This document shows positions 55,002 through 63,902 of a DNA stretch of 64,000 nt, piece by piece (position 1 is the first letter of the stretch; every line of letters starts with the position of its first letter). The position numbers were made by a program, and so were the translations under genes. The DNA is from an uncultured Clostridium sp. (GTDB lineage: Bacteria; Bacillota; Clostridia; TANB77; CAG-508), in NCBI GenBank assembly GCA_902492105.1, contig CABUKD010000001.1, positions 20,072 to 84,071 on the forward strand. Direction: 5' to 3'. A model generated the notes under the pieces. It was not told the origin of the DNA. It saw only the letters and a program-made list of their open reading frames with translations, and searched no databases.

Positions 55002-55889
55002 TTGAAAAAGACTTTATTTATTGGATGCGGTACTGCTTTGGTTACACCTTTTACACAGGATAATAAGGTTAATTATGAAGAACTTAAGAAATTGTTAGAA
55101 TTTCAGGTAGAACAAGGTGCTGATAGTGTTATTATTTGTGGCACTACGGGAGAGGCTTCTACTATGTCACTCGAAGAGAAAAAGCAAGTAATTGAATTTG
55201 CAGTAGAAACCATACATAAACGAATTCCCGTTATAGCAGGAACTGGTGGTAATTGTACCAAATCTTCTATAGAACTTTCTCAATTTGCAGAAAAAGTTGG
55301 TGCAGATGGTTTGCTTCTTGTTACTCCCTATTACAACAAAACGACACAAAAAGGATTAATTGCGCATTTTAGCGAAATTGCCAAAAATGTTACCATTCCT
55401 ATTATTTTATATAATGTGCCTAGTAGAACAGGAATGAATATTGAGCCTGAAACTTGTTTAAGCTTATCGAAAATTCCAAATATTGTTGGAATTAAAGAAG
55501 CAAGTGGAAATATCTCACAGGTTGTTAAAATTGCTAAACTATGTGGAGATGATTTATGGATTTATTCTGGTAATGATGATCAAATTCTCCCTATTCTTTC
55601 TGTAGGTGGAGTGGGTGTAATTTCCGTGTTATCCAATATTATGCCAAAATTTGTTCATAACATGGTATATGATTATTTAAGCGGTAATTTTACTTTGGCA
55701 AAAGATTCTCAAATAAAAGCTATACCTCTTATCGACTGCTTGTTCAGTGAAGTAAATCCTATTCCAATAAAATCTGCTCTTAATTTCATGGGCTATAAAG
55801 TTGGAAATCCTCGTCTTCCTTTAGTTCCAATGAGTTGTGCAAAAGAAGAATTGTTAAAGCAGGAGATGCAAAAATTAAAAATACTATGA
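55002..55889 (+). CDS. dapA: 4-hydroxy-tetrahydrodipicolinate synthase
   Basis: A TIM-barrel aldolase of 295 residues: CGTTGEASTMSLEEK, LLVTPYYNKTTQKGL, the Tyr in ILYNVPSRTGMNIEP and Schiff-base lysine in VGIKEASGN. It condenses pyruvate with aspartate semialdehyde, the first committed step to diaminopimelate and lysine. It starts with TTG, with AGGAGG six bases before it; no ATG or GTG fits better. Confidence 0.97.
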   Translation: MKKTLFIGCGTALVTPFTQDNKVNYEELKKLLEFQVEQGADSVIICGTTGEASTMSLEEKKQVIEFAVETIHKRIPVIAGTGGNCTKSSIELSQFAEKVGADGLLLVTPYYNKTTQKGLIAHFSEIAKNVTIPIILYNVPSRTGMNIEPETCLSLSKIPNIVGIKEASGNISQVVKIAKLCGDDLWIYSGNDDQILPILSVGGVGVISVLSNIMPKFVHNMVYDYLSGNFTLAKDSQIKAIPLIDCLFSEVNPIPIKSALNFMGYKVGNPRLPLVPMSCAKEELLKQEMQKLKIL

Positions 55890-55978
55890 TTATTTCTTAA
55901 TTTTTTATGAATTAGGTGATATTATTTACAATATATGCTATAATAAAATTAGGTTTTAAAAAGGGGAGTTTAATTTTT

Positions 55979-56584
55979 ATGCTAAATAAAATTACAAAAG
56001 AAGCACAATTAGAAAAAAGTAACAATCAAAATTCACAGCATAATCTATTAGAACATTCTTTAGATGAAGAGCAAGAGTTTTTAAATATTATTGAAGATTT
56101 ATTAAACAATACTACCGTACAACAAATGAGGCAATTTAACCAACATGCTGGAGTATCTTGTTATGAACATTGTATGCAAGTAGCTTATTATACTTATATT
56201 ATTTGTAAAAAACTACATTTAGATTATATATCTGCTACTCGTGGAGCCATGTTACATGATTTATTTTTATATGATTGGCATACCCATAAAAGAGAAGATA
56301 AAAAATGGAGTAGCTTCCATGCTTTTAAACATCCAAAAGTTGCTTTGCAAAATGCCACTTCTATTTTTAACTTAAATGCTATAGAAAAGGATGTTATTTT
56401 AAAACATATGTGGCCGGTGACCATAAAGGTACCACATTACAAAGAAACAGTAGTTGTTACTTTTGCTGATAAATTAAGTGCCTCAAAAGAAACAATTCGT
56501 CATATTCAAAATAATTTACATACCAAAAGAGCTTACAAATATGCCTATGTATTTTTAAGTTTAATTGTTTTTAGAATTATATAA
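55979..56584 (+). CDS. HD-domain phosphohydrolase-like protein
   Basis: A protein of 201 residues. The central part has HAGVSCYEHCMQVAYYTYIICKKL, AMLHDLFLYDWH (HD pair) and ADKLSASKE (final Asp), the metal ligands of the HD superfamily. This type is a small clostridial HD protein probably acting on a nucleotide or phosphate ester; the substrate is unknown. Start at the ATG after AAGGGGAG; the upstream open frame begins in AT-rich promoter-like sequence. It lies between dapA and dapB. Confidence 0.85.
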   Translation: MLNKITKEAQLEKSNNQNSQHNLLEHSLDEEQEFLNIIEDLLNNTTVQQMRQFNQHAGVSCYEHCMQVAYYTYIICKKLHLDYISATRGAMLHDLFLYDWHTHKREDKKWSSFHAFKHPKVALQNATSIFNLNAIEKDVILKHMWPVTIKVPHYKETVVVTFADKLSASKETIRHIQNNLHTKRAYKYAYVFLSLIVFRII

Positions 56585-56956
56585 ATGTATCATTAAGTTT
56601 ATAACAATAATTCTATTTTCTTCATAAGCTTATTACATATGAAAATGTATCTTACAAACTTAATCTTGCGTATTAAATCAAAACTGTTGAACCAAATAAG
56701 TCAACAGTTTTTTTATATAGAACTCATTTCTAAAACAATTGTTATATTCAATAGTTTATTAGGATTATTCTCGACCAGATTCGAAAGATAATTTTTAAAA
56801 TATAAAAGTCATATTTGAAATTTATATAACATACACTGTTAAAAAGATATAACAACCATTATAAAAAAATGAAAACAAGAAAAAATGATCTGAAGAAATT
56901 AATTTTACTTTTTCGCTTTTATGTCTTTACGATAAAGCAAGAAAGGATAAAAAATT
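56585..56956. other. Non-coding gap between the HD gene and dapB
   Basis: Apart from the terminator at 56680-56715 this 372-base stretch is AT-rich, with no open frame, repeat or clear promoter that I can support. AGAAAGG near its end serves as the dapB ribosome site. Confidence 0.6.
56680..56715 (+). terminator. Terminator after the HD gene
   Basis: An 11-bp stem AAAACTGTTGA (56680-56690) with its complement (56701-56711), followed by T-run. Confidence 0.85.
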
Positions 56957-57715
56957 ATGATAAAAATTTTAATTAATGGAATTACTGGTAAAATGGGCAC
57001 TGAGGTTGCTAAATTAATTAAAGAACATCCTAAAATGCATTTATTAGGTGGTTTAGATAAATATACTTCTCATAACCTTCCCTATCCTGTTTTTAATGAT
57101 GTAAATGATATTTTTGAAATACCTAATGTCATTATTGATTTTTCTATACCTGAAGCTACTATTTCGCTTTTGCCATTTGCTATACAAAAGAAAATTCCTA
57201 TGGTAATTGCTACTACTGGCTTTAATGAACAACAAAAAGAACAAATAAAAGAAGCTTCTGCTGATATTGCCATTTTTCAGTCTGCTAATCTTTCTTATGA
57301 AATTACCATTATGAGCAAAATAGTGGCACAATTGTCTAAAGAATTAGAAGATAGTAATATTGAAATTGTAGAAACACACCATAATCGCAAAACAGATGCT
57401 CCTAGTGGAACAGCTCTATTATTAGCAGACAGTATTAATAAAGCAAATCATGGCATTTACTATTATGAACTCAATAGAAATGAAAAAAAGCAAAAAAGAA
57501 ATCCAAAAGAAATTGGATTTTCTAGTATTCGTGGTGGTAATATAGTAGGAGAACATCAAGTAATTTTCTTTAGAGAAAACGAAACTTTTGAAGTAAAACA
57601 TACTGCTTATTCTCGTACTATCTTTGCTGAAGGTGCTACAAAAGCTGCAGAGTGGATCATGAAGCAACCTCCTGGATATTACACTTCAGAATCTAAAAAA
57701 TATTTACAATTTTGA
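56957..57715 (+). CDS. dapB: 4-hydroxy-tetrahydrodipicolinate reductase
   Basis: A protein of 252 residues: NAD(P)-binding ILINGITGKMGTEVAKLI, VIDFSIPEA, TTGFNEQQ, the catalytic segment EIVETHHNRKTDAPSGTALLLAD (His and Lys for substrate) and the C-terminal AYSRTIFAEGATKAAEWI. It reduces the DapA product in diaminopimelate synthesis. Its stop lies inside the end of the convergent DUF4363 gene (23-base overlap). Confidence 0.97.
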   Translation: MIKILINGITGKMGTEVAKLIKEHPKMHLLGGLDKYTSHNLPYPVFNDVNDIFEIPNVIIDFSIPEATISLLPFAIQKKIPMVIATTGFNEQQKEQIKEASADIAIFQSANLSYEITIMSKIVAQLSKELEDSNIEIVETHHNRKTDAPSGTALLLADSINKANHGIYYYELNRNEKKQKRNPKEIGFSSIRGGNIVGEHQVIFFRENETFEVKHTAYSRTIFAEGATKAAEWIMKQPPGYYTSESKKYLQF

Positions 57716-58082
57716 GGGCGGATTTATCTTTTATATGACTTAAAATAAAAGTGCACGTATCAATGTTTTCTACTGCTGTTTGATATTCTTTCGTGGATAA
57801 ATTTGCCCTTAATTTTGTAATTTCTGTTTCTACTTTTTCTAGTTCTTCATGTTCAACATAATAAGCTAATGTTTCGTATTTTTCTTTCCAAGTTTTTTCT
57901 ATTAGCTCTAATTTTTCTTTTAGCTCCTCTTCATTTTTATTTTCTTGCATAGTTTCTTGTTTAATAGAATCTAACTGCATACTTACTACTTCTACCGCAC
58001 TTTTCGTGTTGTTTTGTGTAATAATATTTCCAATAATTACAAGAGTAATAATAATGATTGTAATAATAATTTCTTTCTGCAA
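57693..58082 (-). CDS. DUF4363 family membrane-anchored protein
   Basis: A protein of 129 residues: one N-terminal membrane segment (IIITIIIITLVIIGNIIT) and a helical outer domain with LELIEKTWKEKYETLAYYVEHEELEKVETEI, the DUF4363 pattern. It starts with TTG after GGGAGG. The DUF421 gene lies just upstream on the same strand; the two families are commonly neighbours in Clostridia, suggesting a shared function that is not established. Confidence 0.8.
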   Translation of the reverse strand: MQKEIIITIIIITLVIIGNIITQNNTKSAVEVVSMQLDSIKQETMQENKNEEELKEKLELIEKTWKEKYETLAYYVEHEELEKVETEITKLRANLSTKEYQTAVENIDTCTFILSHIKDKSALKIVNIF

Positions 58083-58173
58083 ATTCTTTTTACCTCCCTA
58101 CTTTTTCTCTTCTCTATTTTACTTTTTTGGAATGTTTTATATCCTTTTAAAGATTTGATTTTTTTGAAAATTC

Positions 58174-58848
58174 TTACTTTTGTTCCTTCTTTTGGCAGAA
58201 AATTTGACCTTTTCCATCATAAGTAACAATTAAAGCTTCTTGTGGTTTCATTTTAAATTTTTCTACTTGTTTTTCAAGCCAAATTTCATTTTTACCTATT
58301 TGTCTTAAATTTTCATACATAATTTTTCCATCTACTACCAAATCATAAGGAATACCTTCATATTCTGGCATAATATTAAAATCTTCTGGTATAGTTGTTC
58401 TTTTATTTGGTTTTTGAATGACAGTAATTTGTCCACTGGTCTCTAAAATAGCATATTCTACATCACCAAGATTAAAAACATTATTTCCTCTTAATCTTTC
58501 TTGCAATTCATTTAGAGTAAATCTTTCTTTTTTTAAAGCTTTTTCATCTATTTTTCCTCTATAAATTAAAATAGTGGGTTTTCCACACATAATTCCTCTC
58601 ATTTTCATACTTTTAATATTAATAAAAGAAATGATTAAGTGCATGACTAATAATCCTAAAATTGGAATAATTCCATTGGAAATTGGAATTCCCACATCTG
58701 ACATAGGAATAGATGCCAAGTCTGCTATCATAATAGAAATTGCAAGTTCAAAAGGTTGCAATTGACCTATTTCTCTTTTTCCCATAATTCTCATAACAAT
58801 TAAAACAATTATGTACAATAAAATAGAACGAATTAATGTAATTAGCAT
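58174..58848 (-). CDS. DUF421 (YetF-like) membrane protein
   Basis: A protein of 224 residues with three membrane segments, then a soluble domain. Signatures are VMRIMGKREIGQLQPFELAISIMIADLASIPMSD, KPTILIYRGKIDEKAL and NVFNLGDVEYAILETSGQITVI. Relatives (YetF, YcaP) have no settled role. Start at the ATG after AAGGAGG; ten upstream codons are open but lack a ribosome site. Confidence 0.9.
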   Translation of the reverse strand: MLITLIRSILLYIIVLIVMRIMGKREIGQLQPFELAISIMIADLASIPMSDVGIPISNGIIPILGLLVMHLIISFINIKSMKMRGIMCGKPTILIYRGKIDEKALKKERFTLNELQERLRGNNVFNLGDVEYAILETSGQITVIQKPNKRTTIPEDFNIMPEYEGIPYDLVVDGKIMYENLRQIGKNEIWLEKQVEKFKMKPQEALIVTYDGKGQIFCQKKEQK

Positions 58849-58878
58849 TTTTGTCCTCCTTTTCTTTTTAACTTGCAA

Positions 58879-59175
58879 ATTGGTTTATTTGTTTTATATA
58901 CATATTATTTAAATTCATGATTATTTTTTTTGTAATAATAATCATTTAACATTTATTAACATTTTGAACAAAAAAAAACAAATTATTCACTTTTGAATAA
59001 TTTGTTTTTTAAATAATTTTTTAATAATTTGCTTTCCTTATTGAGTAATTTATTTTAATTTTTAAGTAATTTATTTATTTTATTTTTGAATAAATTTTCA
59101 ATTTTCGTTCATAATAATTCTAGGAAACCATGAAATTTCATCATAGGCAATTCTTGAATGAAGGAGGTTTTAATT
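58879..59175. other. AT-rich intergenic region with degenerate tandem repeats
   Basis: After the hairpin at 58972-59010, the words AATAATTT and AGTAATTT followed by TTT-rich stretches recur about six times between 58990 and 59095 at roughly 17-25-base steps. No gene is seen. Confidence 0.5.
58972..59010 (+). terminator. Hairpin with T-run
   Basis: AAACAAATTATTCA and its complement form a near-perfect stem around a four-base loop with T- and A-runs on the two sides. It lies between divergent genes, so it may be an attenuator or replication-related hairpin rather than a normal terminator. Confidence 0.6.
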
Positions 59176-59553
59176 ATGTCAGATAATCAAACAAACACGC
59201 AAACAAGATCAAATACCAAAAGCACAGTTTGGCAGATTGTTGGTAGATTAGTAACTGCAGGTATCGTTCTTGCAATTACTGCTTTCTTTACACCAGGATT
59301 TCAAATTAATAGTTTTTGGGCATTAGCAGCTGCTGCTGTTGTTCTTACTGTTATTGACTACCTAATTACTAAATTTACAGGCTTACATGCAAGTTCTTTT
59401 GGAAAAGGATTTGTAGGTTTTGTTCTTTCTGCTGTTGTGTTATATGTTACACAATATTTTGTAGCAGGTTATACCGTATCTTGGATAGCTGCTATCATTG
59501 GTGCTTTAGTATATGGCGTAGTAGATTACTTTTTACCTGGCGAACAACAATAA
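59176..59553 (+). CDS. Phage holin-like four-span membrane protein (PF04020 type)
   Basis: A protein of 125 residues: short Asn/Thr-rich cytoplasmic start, then four membrane segments (IVGRLVTAGIVLAITAFFTPGF, FWALAAAAVVLTVIDYLITKFTG, GFVGFVLSAVVLYVTQYFV, SWIAAIIGALVYGVVDYFL). Matches the four-span holin family that is widespread outside phages and of unknown function. Start at the ATG eight bases after AAGGAGG. A GGGAC repeat follows the stop. Confidence 0.85.
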   Translation: MSDNQTNTQTRSNTKSTVWQIVGRLVTAGIVLAITAFFTPGFQINSFWALAAAAVVLTVIDYLITKFTGLHASSFGKGFVGFVLSAVVLYVTQYFVAGYTVSWIAAIIGALVYGVVDYFLPGEQQ

Positions 59554-59558
59554 GTTGT

Positions 59559-59700
59559 GTCAGCCAATAGTGACGTTCCTTTTTGGCTGATTTTCAGTCA
59601 TTAGGGACACTCCTTTGATTTTGAAAAAAATCAGTTTTTGCAAGGAGTGTCCCTTTTGGTTGATTTTCAACCAAAAAGGAACGTCCCCAATGGCTGAAAA
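59559..59700. repeat. Dispersed GGGAC-type repeat, copy C
   Basis: A large near-perfect palindrome between convergent genes: outer CAGCCAATAGTGACGTTCC with its counterpart GGAACGTCCCCAATGGCTG, inner AGGGACACTCC with GGAGTGTCCC, and a short AT-rich centre. It is the most complete copy of the family. Confidence 0.85.
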
Positions 59701-60957
59701 TTATTTTCCTTTATTCCAATTTTCTTTATTGGTTTGTCTTTGTCTTGCTATTGCTAAACTTTCAGATGGTGCATCTTGTGTAATAGTAGAGCCTGCTGCA
59801 ACTAATACATGGTCTCCTAAGGTAACTGGTGCTACTAAGTTTACGTTAGAACCTATAAAGCAATTATCTCCTATTTTTGTTTTATGTTTATTTTTTCCAT
59901 CGTAGTTGCAAGTAATTGTTCCACAACCAATATTACATTTTTCTCCAATTTCACAGTCTCCCATATAAGACAAGTGTGGCACTTTAGAACCCTTTCCAAT
60001 AATGGCTTTTTTAATTTCTACAAAGCTTCCTACTTTTACTTTGTCTGCTAATTTGCAACCCTCTCTAATATAAGCATTTGGGCCAATATTACAATCTTCT
60101 CCTATTACTACACCTGATTTAATGGTAGTATTTGGATGAATCACAGTATCCATTCCAATTGTTACATCATCATAAATATAGGTAGTATTCATGTCTTCAA
60201 TAGTTACTCCATTATTCATATGCATTGTATTAATACGAATTCTTAAAATTCTATTTAACATTTCTAGTTGTACTTTTGTATTTAAACTTAAAATTTCGGT
60301 ATTGTCTTCTACTAAAAATCCACCTACTTTTTCACCTTTTGTAGTAAGCATTTTAATAACATCTGTTAAATAGTATAATCCCATACTACTTGCTTGTAAG
60401 TTTCCAATAATTTCTACTAATTTTGCAATTTCAAAGCAATACATTCCTGCATTTACTTCTAAAATATTTTGTTGTGCTTGATTTAATTCTTTTTCTTCTA
60501 CAATTTCCTGTATTTTGCTATCTTTTCTTACAATTCTTCCATAGCCATTTGGTTCACCAATAATGCCTGTTAAAACAGTTGCCGCTTCTTCTTCCTTTTG
60601 AGATTTTTCTACTAATTTTTGAATCGTTTCAGGCATAATAAGTGGAATATTGCCATTTGCAATAAGAACTCTTCCTTTTTTAGAAGATAAATAATCTGTG
60701 GCTTGCATAATTGCATGACCTGTTCCTAAACATTTTTCTTGGGTAAGGTAAGTTACTTCATCTTTTAGAATTTCTTCTATTTCTTCTCTGTTTTCTCCTA
60801 CTATAACTGCTATTTCTTGAATTCCCGCTTTTTTCATAGCATCGACTACTCTTTTAATAACTGGTTTGCCATATAGTTCTTGTGCTAATTTTGATTTTTT
60901 TGATTTCATTCTGTCATCTACACCTGCTGCCATTACTAAACCTATTACATTTTCCAT
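59701..60957 (-). CDS. glmU: GlmU-like protein with intact acetyltransferase and degenerate uridylyltransferase site
   Basis: A protein of 418 residues with the GlmU two-domain layout. The C-terminal left-handed beta-helix keeps the glucosamine-1-phosphate acetyltransferase residues: VGSFVEIKKAIIGKGSKVPHLSYMGD (catalytic His), GCGTITCNYDGKNKHKT and VAAGSTI. The N-terminal pyrophosphorylase domain is altered at key points: the usual AAGxGTRM is AAGVDDRM, and the metal-binding Asp of GDxPL is Asn in NGNIPL. GYGRIV and NAGMYCFE remain. It probably makes GlcNAc-1-phosphate but may not make UDP-GlcNAc. The UAP1-like gene upstream could supply the missing step. Confidence 0.88.
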   Translation of the reverse strand: MENVIGLVMAAGVDDRMKSKKSKLAQELYGKPVIKRVVDAMKKAGIQEIAVIVGENREEIEEILKDEVTYLTQEKCLGTGHAIMQATDYLSSKKGRVLIANGNIPLIMPETIQKLVEKSQKEEEAATVLTGIIGEPNGYGRIVRKDSKIQEIVEEKELNQAQQNILEVNAGMYCFEIAKLVEIIGNLQASSMGLYYLTDVIKMLTTKGEKVGGFLVEDNTEILSLNTKVQLEMLNRILRIRINTMHMNNGVTIEDMNTTYIYDDVTIGMDTVIHPNTTIKSGVVIGEDCNIGPNAYIREGCKLADKVKVGSFVEIKKAIIGKGSKVPHLSYMGDCEIGEKCNIGCGTITCNYDGKNKHKTKIGDNCFIGSNVNLVAPVTLGDHVLVAAGSTITQDAPSESLAIARQRQTNKENWNKGK

Positions 60958-61170
60958 TTTTGTAATCCTTCTTTCTTTTTTAGATAATTATTTACTTTTT
61001 GCAATTTATATTTATCATAAATTGTTTTTAATTATTTTATTGTTTCATATTATCTTTATGAATATCTGGTTTTAATCATTATTTTATCAATGTTGCTTTT
61101 TGGTTTTAATTTTTAAAAATATTTTATTAAAATACTATATAATACCTATTTATATTCGATTTATTAACTA

Positions 61171-62410
61171 TTATCTTATTTTCATCATATTATTATATAG
61201 CTCTGTAGCTGTTTCTGGGCTGTCATTTCCTTCTTTGTTTTTTACAGGTGCAAATTCTTCCTCTCTTTTTACCCTTAAAACAGTCATATTATCATATCTT
61301 ACAAAAGCATCAAAAATAAAACTTTCAAACTTATAAGCATTTGGTTCATTTGGTTCAACATATTCTCCCTTTTCTGTTAAATAACCAGATTTTTTATGTG
61401 CTGCATGATAAGGTAGTTTTGAATCTTCTAATTCTTCCAAAACACTTCTATGGAATAAGTAATTTGCTATATTTACCTCTCCATAAACTAATTCTCCATT
61501 TTCATCTCTTTCTTCTGCCATTTCTTCTGGTAAATCAATATATTCAATTACTTTTGCCTTTCCATTCATTTTGCAAAAGACTCCTACTTTTTCTTTAGGG
61601 TTTGTTTTGGCAACTGATTTTGTAGCAATCACATGGTTTTGTTTTATGGTGAGTCCTAATAATACAGGATCTACAAAATTGGATAAAATATTATCCACAT
61701 TACTAACAAAAACCCATTCTACTCCTTTTTGTTTCATGTCTTGCAAAATTCCGTTTTGAAACATGGCTTCATAAATACCGTCCATTTCCATCTGCCGCTT
61801 CTTTAATCTTTTTGCTTTTATCTAAAATAAGTTTTCCTTGTTCTGTTAATAAAGGAAGTTCTCCTTGTTTAAAAAACTTTATTTCATTTTTATCATATCC
61901 AAAGTAAGAATGTTGCTCTAAAAATTGAACAGTTTCTTCATGATTTTCTCTACTTGTCATGACATACCAAGGAATTGTTACATGGTAAGTATCTTTTGCT
62001 TTTTTTAGAGTATCTATAATAATTTCAAAAATATATTTTGGACCATTGATTGTGTTTAACAAAAAAGTGCCTTTTGGTCCTTTATGTCCAAGCCTTGTTC
62101 CTTGTCCACCTGCCATAGTAACTACAGCATATTTGCCTTGTTTTATTTCCTTTATGCCCATTTCTTCTAAGTTTGCTTGTTCTTCTTTAGATAGTTTTGC
62201 TTTATCTACATAAGGGATAGCTTCTATTTTTTTTTCTTCAAAAATTGTTTTTTGTTTTGTACTTTGGTATAACTTTTTTAATTGTTCAAAATCAATTCTT
62301 TCTATTTGTTTTTCTAATTCTTCTTTTTCTTTTTCAGTTAGTAAAGATAAATAATTTAATAATTGATTTTGCTTGTATTCTTTTAATAAAGAAATTGTTA
62401 CCTCTTTCAT
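61171..62410 (-). CDS. UAP1-like UDP-sugar pyrophosphorylase, split by a +1 frameshift at a CGG codon
   Basis: The first part (210 codons) has a helical start, VTMAGGQGTRLGHKGPKGTF (nucleotide-binding loop), YVMTSRENHEETVQF and FFKQGELPLLTEQGK, then DGN and frame 0 CGG TAT TTA TGA. Skipping the C at 61780 gives GGT and restores the family motif DGNGGIYEAM, then GVEWVFVSNVDNIL, ATKSVAKTNPKEKVGVFC and VNIANYLFHRS, to the stop at 61171. The joined protein is about 412 residues. Family members join UTP with GlcNAc-1-phosphate (eukaryotic UAP1/AGX) or hexose-1-phosphate. The motif set fits UAP1 best. It lies upstream of glmU on the same strand. Confidence 0.88.
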
Positions 62411-62537
62411 ACTTAACCCCCATTTACTTTGCTATATTTTATTCTTCTTTCATTTTTTTGCTACCAAGTATGGTTATATCACAAACTGTAAAAAAAGACA
62501 AGTACATAAAAATAGAGCCTTAAATTTACTTTATAAT

Positions 62538-62673
62538 GGCTCAAGGATTATTTTTTCAATTTTTAAAACCTTTCTCCTTTTTGACATCTGTAACTCGGCA
62601 TAAATGCCTCGAACAGCTGTCACAATGGTCGCCCACGCAAGGCCTTAAAAATTGAAAAAATAATCCTTGAGCC
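62538..62673. repeat. Large structured hairpin element, copy 2
   Basis: Arms starting GGCTCAAGGATTATT and ending AATAATCCTTGAGCC close a core nearly identical to copy 1, in the opposite genome orientation. The inner hairpin reads GGCAT/ATGCC where copy 1 has GGAAT/ATTCC, so pairing is kept by compensatory changes. It begins four bases after the dinB stop. Confidence 0.75.
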
Positions 62674-62676
62674 TTT

Positions 62677-63885
62677 TTAGTCTTTAAAATCCATTAAATG
62701 GTCTGTTTCCATTTTGCCTGCTCTTGTAATAGCATCATAACCAAATTTTTCTTTGATGTTATCAATAGTTTTATCTAACTTTTTTTGCTTTTCATTACGT
62801 GGAGTGTCAAATAAAGAAATTTGCACATTATCTGGACTTTTTAAGTTATCTACTCTAACACCTATTAAACGAATAGCCTCTCCTTTATATAGTTCTTGCA
62901 AAATAGCTTTTGCCATTTCATAAATAATTTTTGTACTATCTGTAGGTGTTAAAAGCGTTTTTTGATGAGAATAATTTTTAAATTCTTTTGTTCTTAATTG
63001 CACACCTACAGTAGAAGCTAATAAATTATGTTTTCTTAGGCGGTAAGTAGTTTGTTCTGTTAAAGCAAGTAACACTTCTTCTATTTTTTCTAAGTTTGTT
63101 AAATCTTGTGGTAATGTTGTAGAATTACCAATACATTTTGGTTCTTCTTTTTGGCTATTAACTGGTGTTTCATCTATACCATTAGCATACTCCCATACTA
63201 ATTTTCCGAATTTGCCAAACATTTTAGCCATATCTTCTTGTTTTCTATGTGCTAAATCTCCAATTGTTTTAATTCCTATTCTTTCTAATTTTGGTAAACT
63301 CTTTTTTCCAACCATAAAAAGTTCAGATACAGGAAGTGGCCACATTTTGGTTAGTATTTCTGAGGTGTATAAGGTATGAACTTTATCTGGTTTCGTAAAG
63401 TCTGATGCCATTTTAGCAAGTAGTTTGTTTGGCGCCACCCCTACATTTACTGTAAACCCTAATTCTTCCTTTATTCTTTTGTTTATCTCATAGGCAATTT
63501 GTAAGTCTGTTTTTCCTTCTGGAATAAAATTGGTAATATCTAAAAAACACTCATCAATGGAAAATCGTTCTATTTGATTTGTATATTGTTGTAATATTTG
63601 AAACATGGCATTAGAATATTTACGATAAATCTTAAAATTACTTTGATAGATTTGTAAGTTTGGACATTTTTGTTTTGCAAAATAAATAGGTTCAGCAGTT
63701 TTAATGCCATAGGCTTTTGCTGGAACACTTTTGGCTAAAACAATACCTTTTCTTTTTTCTTCGTCTCCACCAATAATAGCAGGAATTGTTCTAATATCAA
63801 CTCCTGCTCCATTTTTTAACATTTCTACTGCTGTCCAAGATAAGAAGGCACTATTTACATCTACATGTAATATTTTTCGTTCCAA
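62677..63885 (-). CDS. dinB: DNA polymerase IV
   Basis: A Y-family polymerase of 402 residues: KILHVDVNSAFLSWTAVEML (catalytic Asp), VLAKSVPAKAYGIKTAEPI, FSIDECFLDITN (SIDE catalytic motif), VNVGVAPNKLLAKMASDFTKPDKVHTL and the little-finger domain to RAGKMETDHLM. It carries out error-prone bypass of damaged bases. A TTG start directly after AGGTGAG gives the usual MERKILHVD start; a GTG three codons upstream is the alternative. A strong promoter with a LexA-box-like palindrome precedes it. Confidence 0.95.
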   Translation of the reverse strand: MERKILHVDVNSAFLSWTAVEMLKNGAGVDIRTIPAIIGGDEEKRKGIVLAKSVPAKAYGIKTAEPIYFAKQKCPNLQIYQSNFKIYRKYSNAMFQILQQYTNQIERFSIDECFLDITNFIPEGKTDLQIAYEINKRIKEELGFTVNVGVAPNKLLAKMASDFTKPDKVHTLYTSEILTKMWPLPVSELFMVGKKSLPKLERIGIKTIGDLAHRKQEDMAKMFGKFGKLVWEYANGIDETPVNSQKEEPKCIGNSTTLPQDLTNLEKIEEVLLALTEQTTYRLRKHNLLASTVGVQLRTKEFKNYSHQKTLLTPTDSTKIIYEMAKAILQELYKGEAIRLIGVRVDNLKSPDNVQISLFDTPRNEKQKKLDKTIDNIKEKFGYDAITRAGKMETDHLMDFKD

Positions 63886-63902
63886 TTTTCTCACCTAAAG
63901 CA

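Noticed and set aside
59176..59553. Holin-like gene as evidence for a prophage
   Set aside because: No other phage genes are nearby, and this four-span family is common on bacterial chromosomes.
4227..62410. Ordinary pseudogene formation as the sole explanation for the four broken genes
   Set aside because: Random indels would not all insert a C that creates an in-frame CGG, and the genes show no other decay. A sequencing artefact remains possible and is stated as the main alternative.
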